Assembly (NCBI GenBank): GCA_030682175.1
Contig: JAUXOM010000028.1
Location: 1 to 64,000, forward strand
Length of the DNA stretch: 64,000 nt
Source of the DNA: Rhodocyclaceae bacterium
GTDB taxonomy: Bacteria; Pseudomonadota; Gammaproteobacteria; Burkholderiales; Rhodocyclaceae
Reading direction: 5' to 3'
Shown: one piece after another, positions 1 to 11,000 of the stretch
Numbering within the stretch: the first letter of the stretch is position 1
Layout of the letters: every line of letters starts with the position of its first letter
Notes under the pieces: model-generated
What the model saw: only the letters and a program-made list of their open reading frames with translations
What the model was told of the DNA's origin: nothing
Database searches by the model: none
Translations under genes and position numbers: made by a program

Positions 1-235
1 CCCATAGGCCGTGGCCTACCCGAACCGCGCAGCAGCATTCCGCGGTTTCCTCCCTGGAGGTTTATTCAACGTCTGCCCGCAGGCACTCGCGCGTCAGCCA
101 GCTTCGTCACGTGGGGGGCAGACGTCGAACAAACCTAAACCTGACCCGTCTTTCAGCGAACCAGGCTACTCGGTCAGCAATGCAACGGTTAGCTGCCCCG
201 CAGTGGCGAATCGGGCTGAAAGGCAGATGGTCCAA

Positions 236-1489
236 TCATCCCCACGCACTGACCTGCCATGCCGGGATCGCCTCTACCTGTGCCGAGATCGGTAGCCGTT
301 CCGCGCTCAGGCAGATGACGGCTCCGGCACCTGTTGCGAGTCCAAGATTTTCCAGTACCGAAAAATGCCGCACCGCATCCCGCCCCGGCTGCGCCGTCTT
401 CTTGATCTCGACCGGATACACACGCCCATCGCGCACGATCAGCACGTCGATCTCTTTCTGGTCCTTGTCGCGGTAATAGTAAAACGGCGCCTGCTTGCCG
501 TTGTGCCACCAGCTCTTGAGCAGTTCGCCCACCACCCAGGTCTCGAAAATTGCACCTGACATGGCGCCCGCCTCCAGCGTGGCCGGGCTGCTCCATTCCG
601 TGAGATAGGCAGCCAGACCGGTATCGAGGAAATACAGCTTGGGCGCTTTCACCAGGCGCTTCGAGAGGTTGGTGTGATAAGGCTCCAGCAGCCAGACCAG
701 GCCGGACGCCTGAAGGATGGAAAGCCAGTGCTTGGCGGTATTCGGCGCCACGCCCACGTCGCGCGCCATATCGGCGATATTGAGCAGTTGCGCCGTGCGT
801 GCCGCCGCGCTGCGCAAAAAACGGGTGAACGCCATCAGGTCGCCCACCTGGGCCAGATCGCGCACGTCGCGCTGGAGATAGGTTTGCAGGTAAGAAGCGT
901 AAAACAGATCGCGGTCGGGAGCTTCGCCGACATAGAGCGCGGGAAAGCTGCCGCGCCAGATCCGCTCGAAGACCCAGTTCAATGGCGCGGCCGGCGGGGA
1001 AACCACCGTCCCAGGCGGGCTATCGGGCAGAAAGGGACGCAGCATCGCGCCGTGGCCCAGGCTCTCCCCCAGTGACAAGCCCTGCAGGTGCATCACCGCC
1101 ACGCGCCCAGCCAGCGATTCGCCGACGTTCTGCATCAGGTGAAAGGGCTGAGAACCGGTCAGCCAATACTGCCCCTTGCCGCCCCCGGCATCGACGGCTT
1201 CCTTGATGAGCGGCAACAGGCCGGGGGCGTACTGGATTTCGTCGATCAGCACCGGCGGCGGAAACCGCTGCAGGAACAAAGCCGGCTCCTCGCGCGCCAA
1301 ACCCAGCATCATCGGGTTGTCGAGCGTGACATAGCGGCGTGCCGTCGGGCCGGATTCAGCCTCGCACAAGGATTTGAGCAGCGTGGTCTTGCCCACCTGT
1401 CGCGGCCCGGTAAGCATCAGCACCGGGAATTGGCGGCTGGCTGTCGCGATGGAGCGGGCGAGCGAACGGGGGAGGATGGGAGCGGTCAT
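236..1489 (-). CDS. AAA-type ATP-binding protein, DUF4143 family
   Basis: 417-aa ORF with Walker A 'TGPRQVGKTTLL', Walker B-like 'PVLIDEIQYAP', C-terminal 'FYYYRDKDQKEIDVLIVRDGRVYPVEIKKT' nuclease-like segment typical of DUF4143 ATPases. Confidence 0.88.
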   Translation of the reverse strand: MTAPILPRSLARSIATASRQFPVLMLTGPRQVGKTTLLKSLCEAESGPTARRYVTLDNPMMLGLAREEPALFLQRFPPPVLIDEIQYAPGLLPLIKEAVDAGGGKGQYWLTGSQPFHLMQNVGESLAGRVAVMHLQGLSLGESLGHGAMLRPFLPDSPPGTVVSPPAAPLNWVFERIWRGSFPALYVGEAPDRDLFYASYLQTYLQRDVRDLAQVGDLMAFTRFLRSAAARTAQLLNIADMARDVGVAPNTAKHWLSILQASGLVWLLEPYHTNLSKRLVKAPKLYFLDTGLAAYLTEWSSPATLEAGAMSGAIFETWVVGELLKSWWHNGKQAPFYYYRDKDQKEIDVLIVRDGRVYPVEIKKTAQPGRDAVRHFSVLENLGLATGAGAVICLSAERLPISAQVEAIPAWQVSAWG

Positions 1490-1555
1490 GATCGTCCAAT
1501 GTGCAGTTTGGATGAACTATAGACGATACCGCAGGTTTTATGGGAAGGCGCCAAC

Positions 1556-1604
1556 GAAAAAGTCTGTTCTGGCGGGATGCAATGCCCCGCATGGGGTACG
1601 GCGG
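1556..1604 (+). repeat. Dispersed repeat family copy (GGCGGGATGCAATGCCCCGCATGGGGTACGGCGG)
   Basis: Near-identical to 3671-3741 and 37084-37116. Confidence 0.75.
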
Positions 1605-1773
1605 GGACGGAGAAATAGCGCCCCCCCCATTCAAGCGGACATATTGCGCTCACTCGGCTCTTTGACGCCCGCCACAAACCCCACCTTGCCATGAACAAGA
1701 ATATTTCCTAGAGTGGAACGTGGTTATTTCGTGGGCAGCTCATTCAGGTGCCGTTCTTAACCAGGAGGCGATC

Positions 1774-2253
1774 ATGAAAAAGAGTGTGCTACAGGCAGTC
1801 GGCTGGGTGGTGGTGGGCATGGCCCTGATGGGCCTCATCGTTTGGTTTGCGATGCCCTCAATGATGTTGGTCAAGCACAAGAGCAGTCGCAGTTATGAAG
1901 AAACGATTACGGTATTGAGCGAAGCCATCAAAAGCAAGCAAGACTGGCAGGTGCTGAACGTCAATGACTATCAAAAGAGCGCAGCAGCCTTCGGCAAGCT
2001 CGAGCGGGTGGGTAGCGTGACGATATGCAATCCTCGTTATGCATCGAGGATCCTCGCCAACGACACGGATCGGGGGGTTACGGCATTCATGCCCTTGGGG
2101 ATTGGGGTCTATGAGGACAAGGCTGGGCAGGTCTATGTGTCGCAGTTGAACGTCGGTTTGCTGGGCATGATGTTCGGTGGAACCATCGCAGATGTCATGG
2201 GGTCGGTTGGAAAAGAGCTTGACGGTGCCGTTGCGTCCGTTGTTGCCAAATAG
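1774..2253 (+). CDS. DUF302-domain membrane-anchored protein
   Basis: ATG preceded by AGGAGG; N-terminal TM helix, then 'SRSYEETITVLSEAIKSKQDWQVLNVNDYQKS...ICNPRYASRIL..FMPLGIGVYED' DUF302-like pattern. Confidence 0.7.
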   Translation: MKKSVLQAVGWVVVGMALMGLIVWFAMPSMMLVKHKSSRSYEETITVLSEAIKSKQDWQVLNVNDYQKSAAAFGKLERVGSVTICNPRYASRILANDTDRGVTAFMPLGIGVYEDKAGQVYVSQLNVGLLGMMFGGTIADVMGSVGKELDGAVASVVAK

Positions 2254-2329
2254 GGTTTGGATTGGTCTGCTTTAGGCCACGAACAGGCATTGCCAGACCA
2301 AACAGAAAGTCGGCGCTGGCGGGACGGCG

Positions 2330-2545
2330 CTTGCTGGCGCGCTGCAGGCAGTTCCGGCAGCTCCGCCGCAGACAGCGCTGCCCGTTGCGCCGGCCGCCCC
2401 GGCGCTGCGCCGCATGATTTCCCCGGCGGCACGCAAGCACGCCGCCGACCACCGCGTCTCCGACGGCCATCGCGGCGCGCTGTTCCTGCGCGAGCTCGCC
2501 GAGCTGCTGCAGCATCCCGAAGAACTCGACAAGGAAGCGCCATGA
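2330..2545 (+). pseudogene. Truncated C-terminal remnant upstream of acyl carrier protein (Ala/Pro linker plus short helical domain, possibly E3-binding-like)
   Basis: Open frame '...LAGALQAVPAAPPQTALPVAPAAPALRRMISPAARKHAADHRVSDGHRGALFLRELAELLQHPEELDKEAP*' ends overlapping the ACP ATG; it lacks a start and is cut by a dispersed repeat at ~2281-2330. Confidence 0.4.
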
Positions 2546-2796
2546 CCGAAGCTGACATCCGCGACATCCGCGCCGTGGTGCTGGCCACGCTGCAATCCAT
2601 CGCACCCGAGGTCGAAGCGGATGCGTTGCGCGGCGACCGCCCGCTGCGCAATCAGGTGGACCTCGATTCCATGGACTGGCTCAACTTCCTGCTCGGCCTC
2701 AACAAGCAGTTCAAGGTCGAGATTCCCGAGGTCGATTACAGAAAACTGGTTACGCTGGATGATGTCGTGGCTTACCTGCAGGCCAAGGTCGTCTGA
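2542..2796 (+). CDS. Acyl carrier protein
   Basis: 84 aa 'MTEADIRDIRAVVLATLQSIAPEVEADALRGDRPLRNQVDLDSMDWLNFLLGLNKQFKVEIPEVDY..VTLDDVVAYLQ' with the DSMD phosphopantetheine Ser motif. Confidence 0.85.
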   Translation: MTEADIRDIRAVVLATLQSIAPEVEADALRGDRPLRNQVDLDSMDWLNFLLGLNKQFKVEIPEVDYRKLVTLDDVVAYLQAKVV

Positions 2797-2852
2797 GCGC
2801 CGCTGGGTCGCGTGCCGCGAATCGCGGAGGGATTGCCTACGGTCACGCCGAA

Positions 2853-2975
2853 TTAGGGAAATGCTGATCAAGTCCAGATTCGCACTCATTCCGGCGCAAA
2901 CCGGAATCCAGGAAAATCAACACGCTGGACACCAGCCTGCGCCGGTGTGAAGAACTTGATCAGCGCTTCCTCAGG
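2853..2975. repeat. MITE-like palindromic repeat, copy 1
   Basis: Terminal inverted repeats TTAGGGAAATGCTGATCAAGTCC / GAACTTGATCAGCGCTTCCTCAGG; internal hairpins 'ATTCCGGCGCAAACCGGAAT' and 'ACACCAGCCTGCGCCGGTGT'; related copies at 23641 and 32081. Confidence 0.8.
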
Positions 2976-3019
2976 CATTGCGGCATTGCCTTCCATGCCG
3001 CGTTTACAGGAGATTCACC

Positions 3020-3526
3020 ATGGAAAACAACGATCAGGACAAGAGCAGGCTGGCAGAGCAGTACGATAAGTTTGCCAGCAAATTCAATGAACTTTATTTG
3101 GCAGGAAAGGAGCGTGGGCGTGAATCAATGTCAGTGGCGCTCGATAAAGCCCACGAGCAGTTGACCGCACTCGGTGAGTTCAGCGCCGAACAAGGGGCAG
3201 AATTAAAGCAATACCTTGCCCGCGACCTGGATCAGACCATAGCCGATGCCCAGCAACTTGGCGAAGAGGCCAAAGAACGGTTTCACCCGGCCCGACTGGG
3301 CGCAGGAGCACTTTCCTCCCTCGCGACCGTGCTGGAATTAACCGGCAATGCGTTGCGTTCCCTGAGTAGTAAAACAAAAGAGACACTTACGTACAGGACA
3401 GGCGAGATGACATCCGCTGGTACTTTGACTTGCCAGGCGTGCGGACAGAAAGTGCAGCTCAAGAAAACCGGGCATGTCCCGCCTTGTCCAAAATGCAGTA
3501 GCACCCTTTTCAACAAAGGCTATTAA
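3020..3526 (+). CDS. Zinc-ribbon-containing protein (DUF1451-like)
   Basis: RBS-like CAGGAG upstream; C-terminal zinc ribbon 'TCQACGQKVQLKKTGHVPPCPKCSSTLF'. Confidence 0.75.
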   Translation: MENNDQDKSRLAEQYDKFASKFNELYLAGKERGRESMSVALDKAHEQLTALGEFSAEQGAELKQYLARDLDQTIADAQQLGEEAKERFHPARLGAGALSSLATVLELTGNALRSLSSKTKETLTYRTGEMTSAGTLTCQACGQKVQLKKTGHVPPCPKCSSTLFNKGY

Positions 3527-3670
3527 TTACCCGGGCATCGATTGTTTGCAACTCGCCGGGTCAGGTCTCGAAATCACGCCTTCGTCCAACACTGCATTCG
3601 GCCCATATTCATACAGAAAGGGCTTGAACGTCTGCATTTCCGTGAATTCGTGGGCAACGGCATCTAGCCA

Positions 3671-3741
3671 CAAACCGGCATTGCCAGACCGGGCTGAAAG
3701 TCGGCGCTGGCGGGATGCAATGCCCCGCATGGGGTACGGCG
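3671..3741 (+). repeat. Dispersed repeat 'AAAGTCGGCGCTGGCGGGATGCAATGCCCCGCATGGGGTACGGCG', copy
   Basis: Matches 1556-1604 and 37045-37116; preceded by 'GGCATTGCCAGACC', which also occurs upstream of the ACP at ~2286. Confidence 0.75.
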
Positions 3742-3742
3742 T

Positions 3743-3791
3743 GGTTACGCTGGATGACGTTGTCGCCTATTTGCAGGCCAAGGGCGGCTGA
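3743..3791 (+). pseudogene. Partial duplicate of acyl carrier protein 3' end
   Basis: Encodes VTLDDVVAYLQAKGG*, versus VTLDDVVAYLQAKVV* at the ACP C-terminus; no upstream ACP body. Confidence 0.75.
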
Positions 3792-3921
3792 ACGCCGCTG
3801 CGGGCTGCGTCGCGTAACGCCAGTCACAGATGGGTCGCTATGTAAACCTCTGCATTGAGGTCCTGGAGATCCGTTCGTCCCGTCAGGGTTTCAACGGCAG
3901 GTATCCGATGTCAAGCGGCCG

Positions 3922-5874
3922 TCAGTCACCGCGCTTCTCCAACCAGCCAATCAGGGTTTCATACAGCTTGTCCGGATCGACCGGCTTGGCGATATGGTCG
4001 TTCATGCCGGCATCAATGCAGACCTGGCGATCCTCGTCGTAGGCATTGGCGGTCATCGCCAGAATCGGCGTTTGCGCGCAGCCGGGCAGTGCCCGGATCG
4101 CCCGGGTGGCATCGACACCGTTCATGACCGGCATCTGCATGTCCATCAGGATCAGGGCGTAGCTGTTCTGTTTGGCCAGATCGAGCGCCTGCTGACCATC
4201 CTCGGCCAGATCGACGACCAGGCCGGCGTGTTCCAGCAAGTCGCGCGAAACTTCCTGGTTGATTGGCTCGTCTTCGGCGAGCAGGATGCGGGTGCCGGCA
4301 AATTCGGACCGCAGGCGTGTTTCGGCGCTGCCCTGGGCAAAAGTCGGCGCTGGCTGATCGGCCTCGTTGGACTTCATTAGACGCACGGTAAACCAGAAGG
4401 TGCTGCCCTGGCCTGGCGTGCTGTTGACCCCGAGCTCGCCGCCCATCAGCTGCACCAGGCGCTTGCTGATGGCGAGGCCGAGGCCGGTGCCGCCGTACTT
4501 GCGGGTCATCGAGTCATCGGCCTGTTCGAAGGCAGTGAACAGACGTTTCTGGTCTTCGGGGGCAATGCCGAGACCGGTGTCGGCCACTTCGATGCGCAGC
4601 AGGACGCCTTCCGGGTTGTCTTCCAGCAGTCGGGCACGGAGAGTGATCGATCCGTGATCGGTGAACTTGAGGGCGTTGCCGGTCAGGTTGATCAGGATCT
4701 GGCCGAGGCGCAGCGGGTCGCCCAGGAACGTCAGGTGGGGAACTGCCGGGTCCAGATCGACCAACAGCTTGAGTTGCTTTTCCGCGGCCTTGTGGCTGAC
4801 AAGGCTGAAGAGGTTTTCCAGCACTTCGCCGAACTTGAAGTGGATGGTTTCTAGCGTCAGGCGATCGGCTTCGATCTTCGAGATGTCGAGGATGTCGTTG
4901 ATGACGGCGAGCAGGCGCAGCGCGGAACCCTTGCTCTTGTTCAGCCAGTCGATCTGTTGCGGGTCGGTAGCGCGGCGCAGCGCCAGGTCGATCATGCCCA
5001 TGACGCCGTTCATGGGCGTGCGCAGTTCATGGCTCATGTTGGCGAGGAAGGTGCTCTTGGCGCGGCTGGCGGCTTCGGCCGCTTGCTTGGCCGCGGCGAG
5101 AGCAGCCTCGGTTTTCTTCCGCCCGGTGATGTCACGCGACAGCACGATGAAACGCGGCCCTAATTCCGCCTTGTCGGGTTTGCAGGCAATGGAGAGCTCG
5201 AACCAAGACTGGCCCTGCGGAACTTGCAACTCGATCTGGCTGCCTTGGGAGCGTCCTGTTTGATGAGCCTCTTGTAGCGCCGATATCACGGTATTTGCCG
5301 CCTTGGGTGGCAAGACGTCGTGTACTGTCTTGCCAATCATTGCTTCGGCAGGTGCGGCCAGTAATTCTCTACGTGAAGAACGGTAGTCAAGGTAGCGCCC
5401 GTCCAGGTCAAGCTCAAACAGCAAGTCAGGAAGGGCATCAATCGTGGCGGAAAGTCGGTTTTTCGCTTCAACTGCTTCAGATTCGTGACTTTGCAGACTT
5501 ATCAAATTTTTGACCCGCTGTTCGGCAATCTCAAGACGAATGTTCAAGAGCGGCTCATCAACAGGCTTTGCGAGATAGTCATCGGCGCCGGCAGCCAGCA
5601 CTTTTCCGAGGTCACCGGGCTTCGTGCGCACGGTTATTACCAGGATCAAGCTGCTAGCTCCTTTCGGGCAGCACCGAATCCTTCGGCACACTTCCAGTCC
5701 GTCGATTCCTGGCAATAGCCAATCCAGGATCACCATGGGAAAGTGCTGGCTCAGATAGCACGCCCACCCACTTTCACCATCGGCGACCGTTGTGACGGTA
5801 TGACCACGGCTTTCAAGCACGGCTTGCAGCAACGCACTCATTTCCGGGTCGTCTTCAACCAGCAGTACATCCAT
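3922..5874 (-). CDS. Hybrid sensor histidine kinase (REC-PAS-HisKA-HATPase-REC)
   Basis: N-terminal REC '[17 protein letters not shown]', PAS, HisKA '[19 protein letters not shown]', HATPase '[18 protein letters not shown]', C-terminal REC '[13 protein letters not shown]'. Confidence 0.92.
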   Translation of the reverse strand: MDVLLVEDDPEMSALLQAVLESRGHTVTTVADGESGWACYLSQHFPMVILDWLLPGIDGLEVCRRIRCCPKGASSLILVITVRTKPGDLGKVLAAGADDYLAKPVDEPLLNIRLEIAEQRVKNLISLQSHESEAVEAKNRLSATIDALPDLLFELDLDGRYLDYRSSRRELLAAPAEAMIGKTVHDVLPPKAANTVISALQEAHQTGRSQGSQIELQVPQGQSWFELSIACKPDKAELGPRFIVLSRDITGRKKTEAALAAAKQAAEAASRAKSTFLANMSHELRTPMNGVMGMIDLALRRATDPQQIDWLNKSKGSALRLLAVINDILDISKIEADRLTLETIHFKFGEVLENLFSLVSHKAAEKQLKLLVDLDPAVPHLTFLGDPLRLGQILINLTGNALKFTDHGSITLRARLLEDNPEGVLLRIEVADTGLGIAPEDQKRLFTAFEQADDSMTRKYGGTGLGLAISKRLVQLMGGELGVNSTPGQGSTFWFTVRLMKSNEADQPAPTFAQGSAETRLRSEFAGTRILLAEDEPINQEVSRDLLEHAGLVVDLAEDGQQALDLAKQNSYALILMDMQMPVMNGVDATRAIRALPGCAQTPILAMTANAYDEDRQVCIDAGMNDHIAKPVDPDKLYETLIGWLEKRGD

Positions 5875-5985
5875 TGCCGTTACCCTCTATGCTTACCATC
5901 TGATAATGATCGGGCCGTTTGCAATCACTAAGCTGCCGGTCGGTAAATATCAATTCGGTCGCTGGCGACGCAGTCAGGGCTCGTT

Positions 5986-7644
5986 CTACGCCGGGCGCGC
6001 CTCAACCCGGTTGCGACCTGAGCGTTTGGCCTGGTAGAGCGCATCATCGGCGGCATTGACCAGGCTCGCCGCGTTGTCCGGCGGGAGGGCGGCGGCCACG
6101 CCGCAACTGAAGGTGCAGGTGAATTCCCCCTGGCTGGATTCAAAGCGCAGCTTGCCGAAACTCTCGCGCAGTTCGTTCATGATGTCGATCGCCAATGCTG
6201 GCCGCGTATTCGGCATGGCCACCACAAATTCCTCGCCGCCATAGCGGCCGATGATGTCGAATTTGCGCAGCCGTTTGCTCAAGAGTTGCGCCAGGCCCTT
6301 GATGACGCGGTCGCCCACCGGATGACCATAGGTATCGTTGATCTTCTTGAAATGGTCTATGTCCAGCATGGCCAGCGAAATGGGCTGATGCTCGCGCCGG
6401 CTCCGGTCAATTTCCCCCTCCAGCCGCAGCTTGAAGGCAATGTGATTCAGGAGGCCGGTCAGGCTGTCCTGGCGAATCAGCATCGACAGGGCGCGAAAGC
6501 GCTCGGCGCGAACGGTGACCGCCATGATCAGGTTGGCATCCGAAATGGGTTTGGTCAGGAAATCCTCGGCCCCGATCTTCATGGCATTCTGCTGCTGGGC
6601 GAGACCGGTCTCGGTGGACAGGAAGACGACCGGCAGGCTGGCGTATTGCGAATCCTGGCGAATCACGCGCAAGGCTTCGAGGCCGCTGCAACCGGGCATG
6701 TAAAGATCCAGCAGCACAATTTCCGGCTGGTGCTCGGCCAGGACATCCAGCAGGCGGGCAGGCTCGGTGAGTGCGTTCGCCTCCATCCCGGCCGCGCTCA
6801 GCGTCTGGACATAATGTCTGGCCAGCATTTCATCGTCGTCCACCACCAACACCCGATAGGGAACGTGGATGGTACGGTGGGTGACGCGGTCGAGTTGTGT
6901 GGCCAGCGCGGCCACATCGACTGGCTTGACCATGTAGGCAGCCGCACCCGAGCGAACGGCGGCCAGGCGTGATTCCCAGTCGCTGCGGGCGGAGATCACC
7001 ACATGGGGCACGCTGACGTCCGCCGGGTATTGCAACTGCTGCATGAGCTCAAGACCGGCCAGGGGGCCTTCCGGCAGCGCGATATCAACCACCAGGGCGG
7101 CCGGCCAGGGTGCCTGCAAGGCGGTGCGGGCAGCCGCGGCCTGGTCAAAGACGCTCACCTCCCAGCCGAACATGCTGAGCTGTGTTGCCAGGTCCTGGGC
7201 CACCAGCATGTCGTCCTCGATCAATACGATGTGGCGGTTATCGGGCAGCGCCTGGTCTTGGTTGCCATGCTGCATCAGGTCTGCCGCCACACCCTGGCCG
7301 TCATCCGGTCCGACCTGCGCCATGGGGCGCAAGGCATCGATCAGTTCGCGGATTCGCGCTGTCCACGCAGCGTCGGGCGGCAGGTCTCGGGAGGACCGGG
7401 CCAGCGCCTCTTCCAGTTCCCTGGCCTTGTCACCAAGCCGGCGGTAGCCGAAGGTACCTGCCGAGCCCGCCAGCGAGTGGGCCAGGCGGATCAGTTCGGC
7501 GGGCACCGTTTGCGGCGGGTCAGCCGCTTCGGCCGCGCGCCAGCAAGCCGCCATGGCCTCCAGACGTTCCGGCAGGCCGGCTGCGAAGGCGGCGCGCAAG
7601 GCCGTCAGCTTCGCCAGCTTCTTTTCACGCGCCGCATCAGTCAT
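5986..7644 (-). CDS. HPt-REC-REC-GGDEF diguanylate cyclase
   Basis: HPt 'LAHSLAGSAGTFGYRRLG', two REC domains, GGDEF 'IGRYGGEEFVVAMP'; start at MTDAAREKKLAK overlaps the next CDS by 8 nt. Confidence 0.9.
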   Translation of the reverse strand: MTDAAREKKLAKLTALRAAFAAGLPERLEAMAACWRAAEAADPPQTVPAELIRLAHSLAGSAGTFGYRRLGDKARELEEALARSSRDLPPDAAWTARIRELIDALRPMAQVGPDDGQGVAADLMQHGNQDQALPDNRHIVLIEDDMLVAQDLATQLSMFGWEVSVFDQAAAARTALQAPWPAALVVDIALPEGPLAGLELMQQLQYPADVSVPHVVISARSDWESRLAAVRSGAAAYMVKPVDVAALATQLDRVTHRTIHVPYRVLVVDDDEMLARHYVQTLSAAGMEANALTEPARLLDVLAEHQPEIVLLDLYMPGCSGLEALRVIRQDSQYASLPVVFLSTETGLAQQQNAMKIGAEDFLTKPISDANLIMAVTVRAERFRALSMLIRQDSLTGLLNHIAFKLRLEGEIDRSRREHQPISLAMLDIDHFKKINDTYGHPVGDRVIKGLAQLLSKRLRKFDIIGRYGGEEFVVAMPNTRPALAIDIMNELRESFGKLRFESSQGEFTCTFSCGVAAALPPDNAASLVNAADDALYQAKRSGRNRVEARPA

Positions 7645-8029
7645 GGCGAACTCCTTCCCAGAGGCTGCGCACGTGATCGGCCAGGGCCATGGGGTCGAAG
7701 GGCTTGGCAATGACATCGACGGCCCCCAGCGCCTTCAAGTGGGCGACTTCCTGCGGCTGTACCTTGGCGGTGACGAAGGCGATCGGCAGTTGTCCCAGAC
7801 CGGGCTGCGCATGCAGCCGCTGCAAGGCGGTCGGGCCGTCCATGCCCGGCATCATCACATCCAGCAGCACGAGGTCGGGCCGGTAGTCGGCCACTGTGTC
7901 CAGCGCCTCCTGGCCGGAGGCGCAGATTTTCAACACAAAATCTTCTTCGTCTTCGAGGGCGAACTGGACGATGGTGCGGATGTCTGCCTCGTCATCCACA
8001 TACATGATCTTCAGGGGTGGGGGGGGCAT
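7637..8029 (-). CDS. CheY-like response regulator
   Basis: Single REC: 'KIMYVDDEADIRTIVQ...LVLLDVMMPGMDGPTALQRL...VIAKPFDP'. Confidence 0.9.
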   Translation of the reverse strand: MPPPPLKIMYVDDEADIRTIVQFALEDEEDFVLKICASGQEALDTVADYRPDLVLLDVMMPGMDGPTALQRLHAQPGLGQLPIAFVTAKVQPQEVAHLKALGAVDVIAKPFDPMALADHVRSLWEGVRHD

Positions 8030-8033
8030 GGCT

Positions 8034-11000
8034 TCAGTTCCTTTCCTGGTGAATGACTTGCTTGATCGTCGCGAGCAGGCGGTCGTTGCTGGTGGTGCCC
8101 TTGACCAGCGCGGCCGTCACGTGCTGCCTGAGTGCGGCACCCGGATCCTGTCCGGAAAACACGATCACCCTGGTATCCGGGCTGATGGCGTCGAGCAGTT
8201 CCAGCCCGGAGCCGTCGGGCAGCGTGAGATCGAGCAGCAGCAGATCGCAATGGCTTTGTGCCAGGGCCAGGCGCGCTGCCGCCAGCGATGTGGCATAGGT
8301 ATAGTCGGCATCCTCCTCCAGCAGCGCCTGAGTGACCTGGATGATGTCGGTATCGTCTTCGACGTGGAGGATGCGGGGGCGCCGCTGGCTTTGCAGCGCC
8401 TGGTTCAGCGCCTGGCCCAGGCGCTCGCGGTCCACCGGTTTCTGCAGCCAGTCGATCACGGACAGGGCCTGACCATCCCAGGCGGCCGTGTCCTCGCGCG
8501 TCCGCCCGGACACCACGATCACCGGCAGATTGCGGGTTGCCGCGTCGCTGCGCAGGTGCTGGATCAGCGTCATGCCATCCATGTCGGGCAGATTGAGGTC
8601 GAGCAGCAGTGCGCGATACTGCTTGCGCCCCAGCATCTCGAGCGCCGCCGCACCCGTCGTCACCCGATCGCTGGACACGCCTTCCTGCTCCAGCAGCTCG
8701 GCCAGCACCATCGCCACGTCGGCATTGTCCTCGCAGATCAGCATGGTCGGCCGGTCGGCTGCCCCGGATGACTGCTCGATGATCTCCCGCCATTCCGGCA
8801 GCTCGAAGTGGAACTCGGTACCCACGCCTTCTTCGCTGGTGAAACCGATGCTGCCGCCGTGGCGTTCGACAATCGCCTTGGTGATGGACAGTCCCAGCCC
8901 GGTGCCGCCCTTTTGCCGCGTATCGGAACTGTCCGCCTGGGCAAAGCGCTGGAACATGCGGCTGCGGAATTCGGCGGGAATGCCGGGGCCGCGGTCGCGC
9001 ACGCTGACGCGAATGCGGCCCGCCTGCCCGCCCAGCGCCACATCAACCGTGCCGCCCTGCGGGGAATACTTGACCGCATTGGAGATGAGGTTGGCGAACA
9101 CCTGCAGCAGGCGGTGCTCGTCCGCCTGAACCATGGCCCGCTCCGGCGTCGCGACGAGCCGCAGCGCCACATCGTGTTGCTGGCCATAACCCTCGTTGGC
9201 AACGAGAGCATGCCGGGCGACGGCCACCAGATCAGTCGCCTTGCGCTCGAATTCCAGCCGGCCCGACTCGATCTTTTCCAGATCGAGAATATCGTTGATC
9301 AGCAGCGTGAGTCGCTCGCTGTTGCGGTTGGCCGTGTCCAGAAGCTGGCGGGCCTTGTCGGGCAGGGCGTCAGAAAATTTCCCGAGCACCAGCCCCAGGG
9401 CGCCGCGGATCGAGGTCAGCGGCGTGCGCAGCTCATGGCTGACGGTGGAGACAAACTCGCTCTTCATGCGTTCCATCTGCTTGCGTTCGGTGATGTCGCG
9501 CACGATGCCGGTGAACATGCGCTCGCCGTTCACGGCCATCTCGCTCACCGCCAGTTCCATGGGAAAGGTGCTGCCATCCTGGCGCTGTCCGATGACTTCA
9601 CGGCCGATGCCGATGACCATTTTCTTGCCGGTGCTCAAGTAGTTGTGCAGGTAGCCGTCGTGCGCTGCATGGTAAGGCTCGGGCATCAGCATGTTGACGT
9701 TGTGGCCGACGACCTGCTCTGCCCGGTAGCCGAAAATCCGTTCCGCTGCCGGATTGAAGCTGCGCACGCTGCCGTGCGCATCGATGGTGACGATGCCATC
9801 GACCACCGTATCGATAATGGCACGGATGCGATTCTCGCTCGACAGCAGGGCGGCCTCGGCTTGCAGCCGGCGTTTTTCCAAGCGCAACGATTCGATGATG
9901 TTCTTGCAGGCGGTACGTAGCGGCTCCAGTTGTGGCAAGAGGCTTTCATCGTAGCCCCCCGCCCGGTTGGCGACACCGATCATGCCCACCACCTGCTCGC
10001 CTTCATAAAACGGTATGCCGAGAAAGCTGTTGAGGGCCGGGTGGCCATTGGGCAGGCCGCCGCGGCGCGGGTCGTGCGCCGGATCGTTGGCGATGACCGT
10101 CACGCCCGCGGTGACAACATGGCCGAACAGGTTGTCGAGTTTGTGGAACTCCAGGCCCGTCGGCGCGTTTTCGTCATGGAAGCGGCGGGTCGTCTCGTCC
10201 CAGGCGATATTGGTAATGCCATGGGTCTTGATGTAGGGCCGTCCGTCTTCAGTGCGCATCACCTCGCCGATAAAACCGTATTCACTGCCGGTGATCGCCA
10301 GGATCGATTCGAGCAGGCCCTGGAAGATATCGGTCGGTGCCACATGGGCGATGAATTGGGATTGGGCGCGGTTGATGGCATCCAGCAGCTTGTTCTGCTC
10401 CTGAACCCGCTGTTCTCCACGCTTGCGCTCGCTGATGTCGCTCTCGATGGCGATGAATCGAATCACGCGGCCCTGCGCGTCATGGATCGGCTGGATGCTC
10501 AGCGCCAGCCAGTAGGGGGTGCCGTCCTTGCGGTAGTTCAGCACCTCGCTGCTGAAGGCCGCGCCGGCGCACACCTTGCTGCGCATGAAGGCCACGGTTT
10601 CCGGGTCGGTGTCCGGCCCTTGCAGGACATCGCCTGGTTTCTTGCCGGCCACCTCGGCCAGGGTGTAGCCGGTAATGCGCTCGAATCCCAGGTTGACCCA
10701 TTCCACACGGCCTTCCCCATCGGTAATGATGACCGCGTTGTCGGTACGTTCCGCCACCAGGGCAAGCCGCGCCACTTCATCGACGGCTGCCAGCAGGTGG
10801 GTCCGCTCCAGCTCCGCTTCCACCCCGTCGGCCAGGTCGCGCAGCACGGACAATTCCACAGGCGTGAACTGCCGCGGCTTGTCGTCAATGATGCACAGCG
10901 TGCCGATACGCTGGCCGTTCGGCGCATGCAGCGGTGCGCCGGCATAAAAACGGATCGCGGGGCCGCCGGTCACCAGCGGGTTGTCGGCGAAGCGCGGGTC

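Noticed and set aside
1-235. Possible coding or RNA feature at the left edge
   Set aside because: No ORF with recognisable homology and no convincing RNA structure; truncated context
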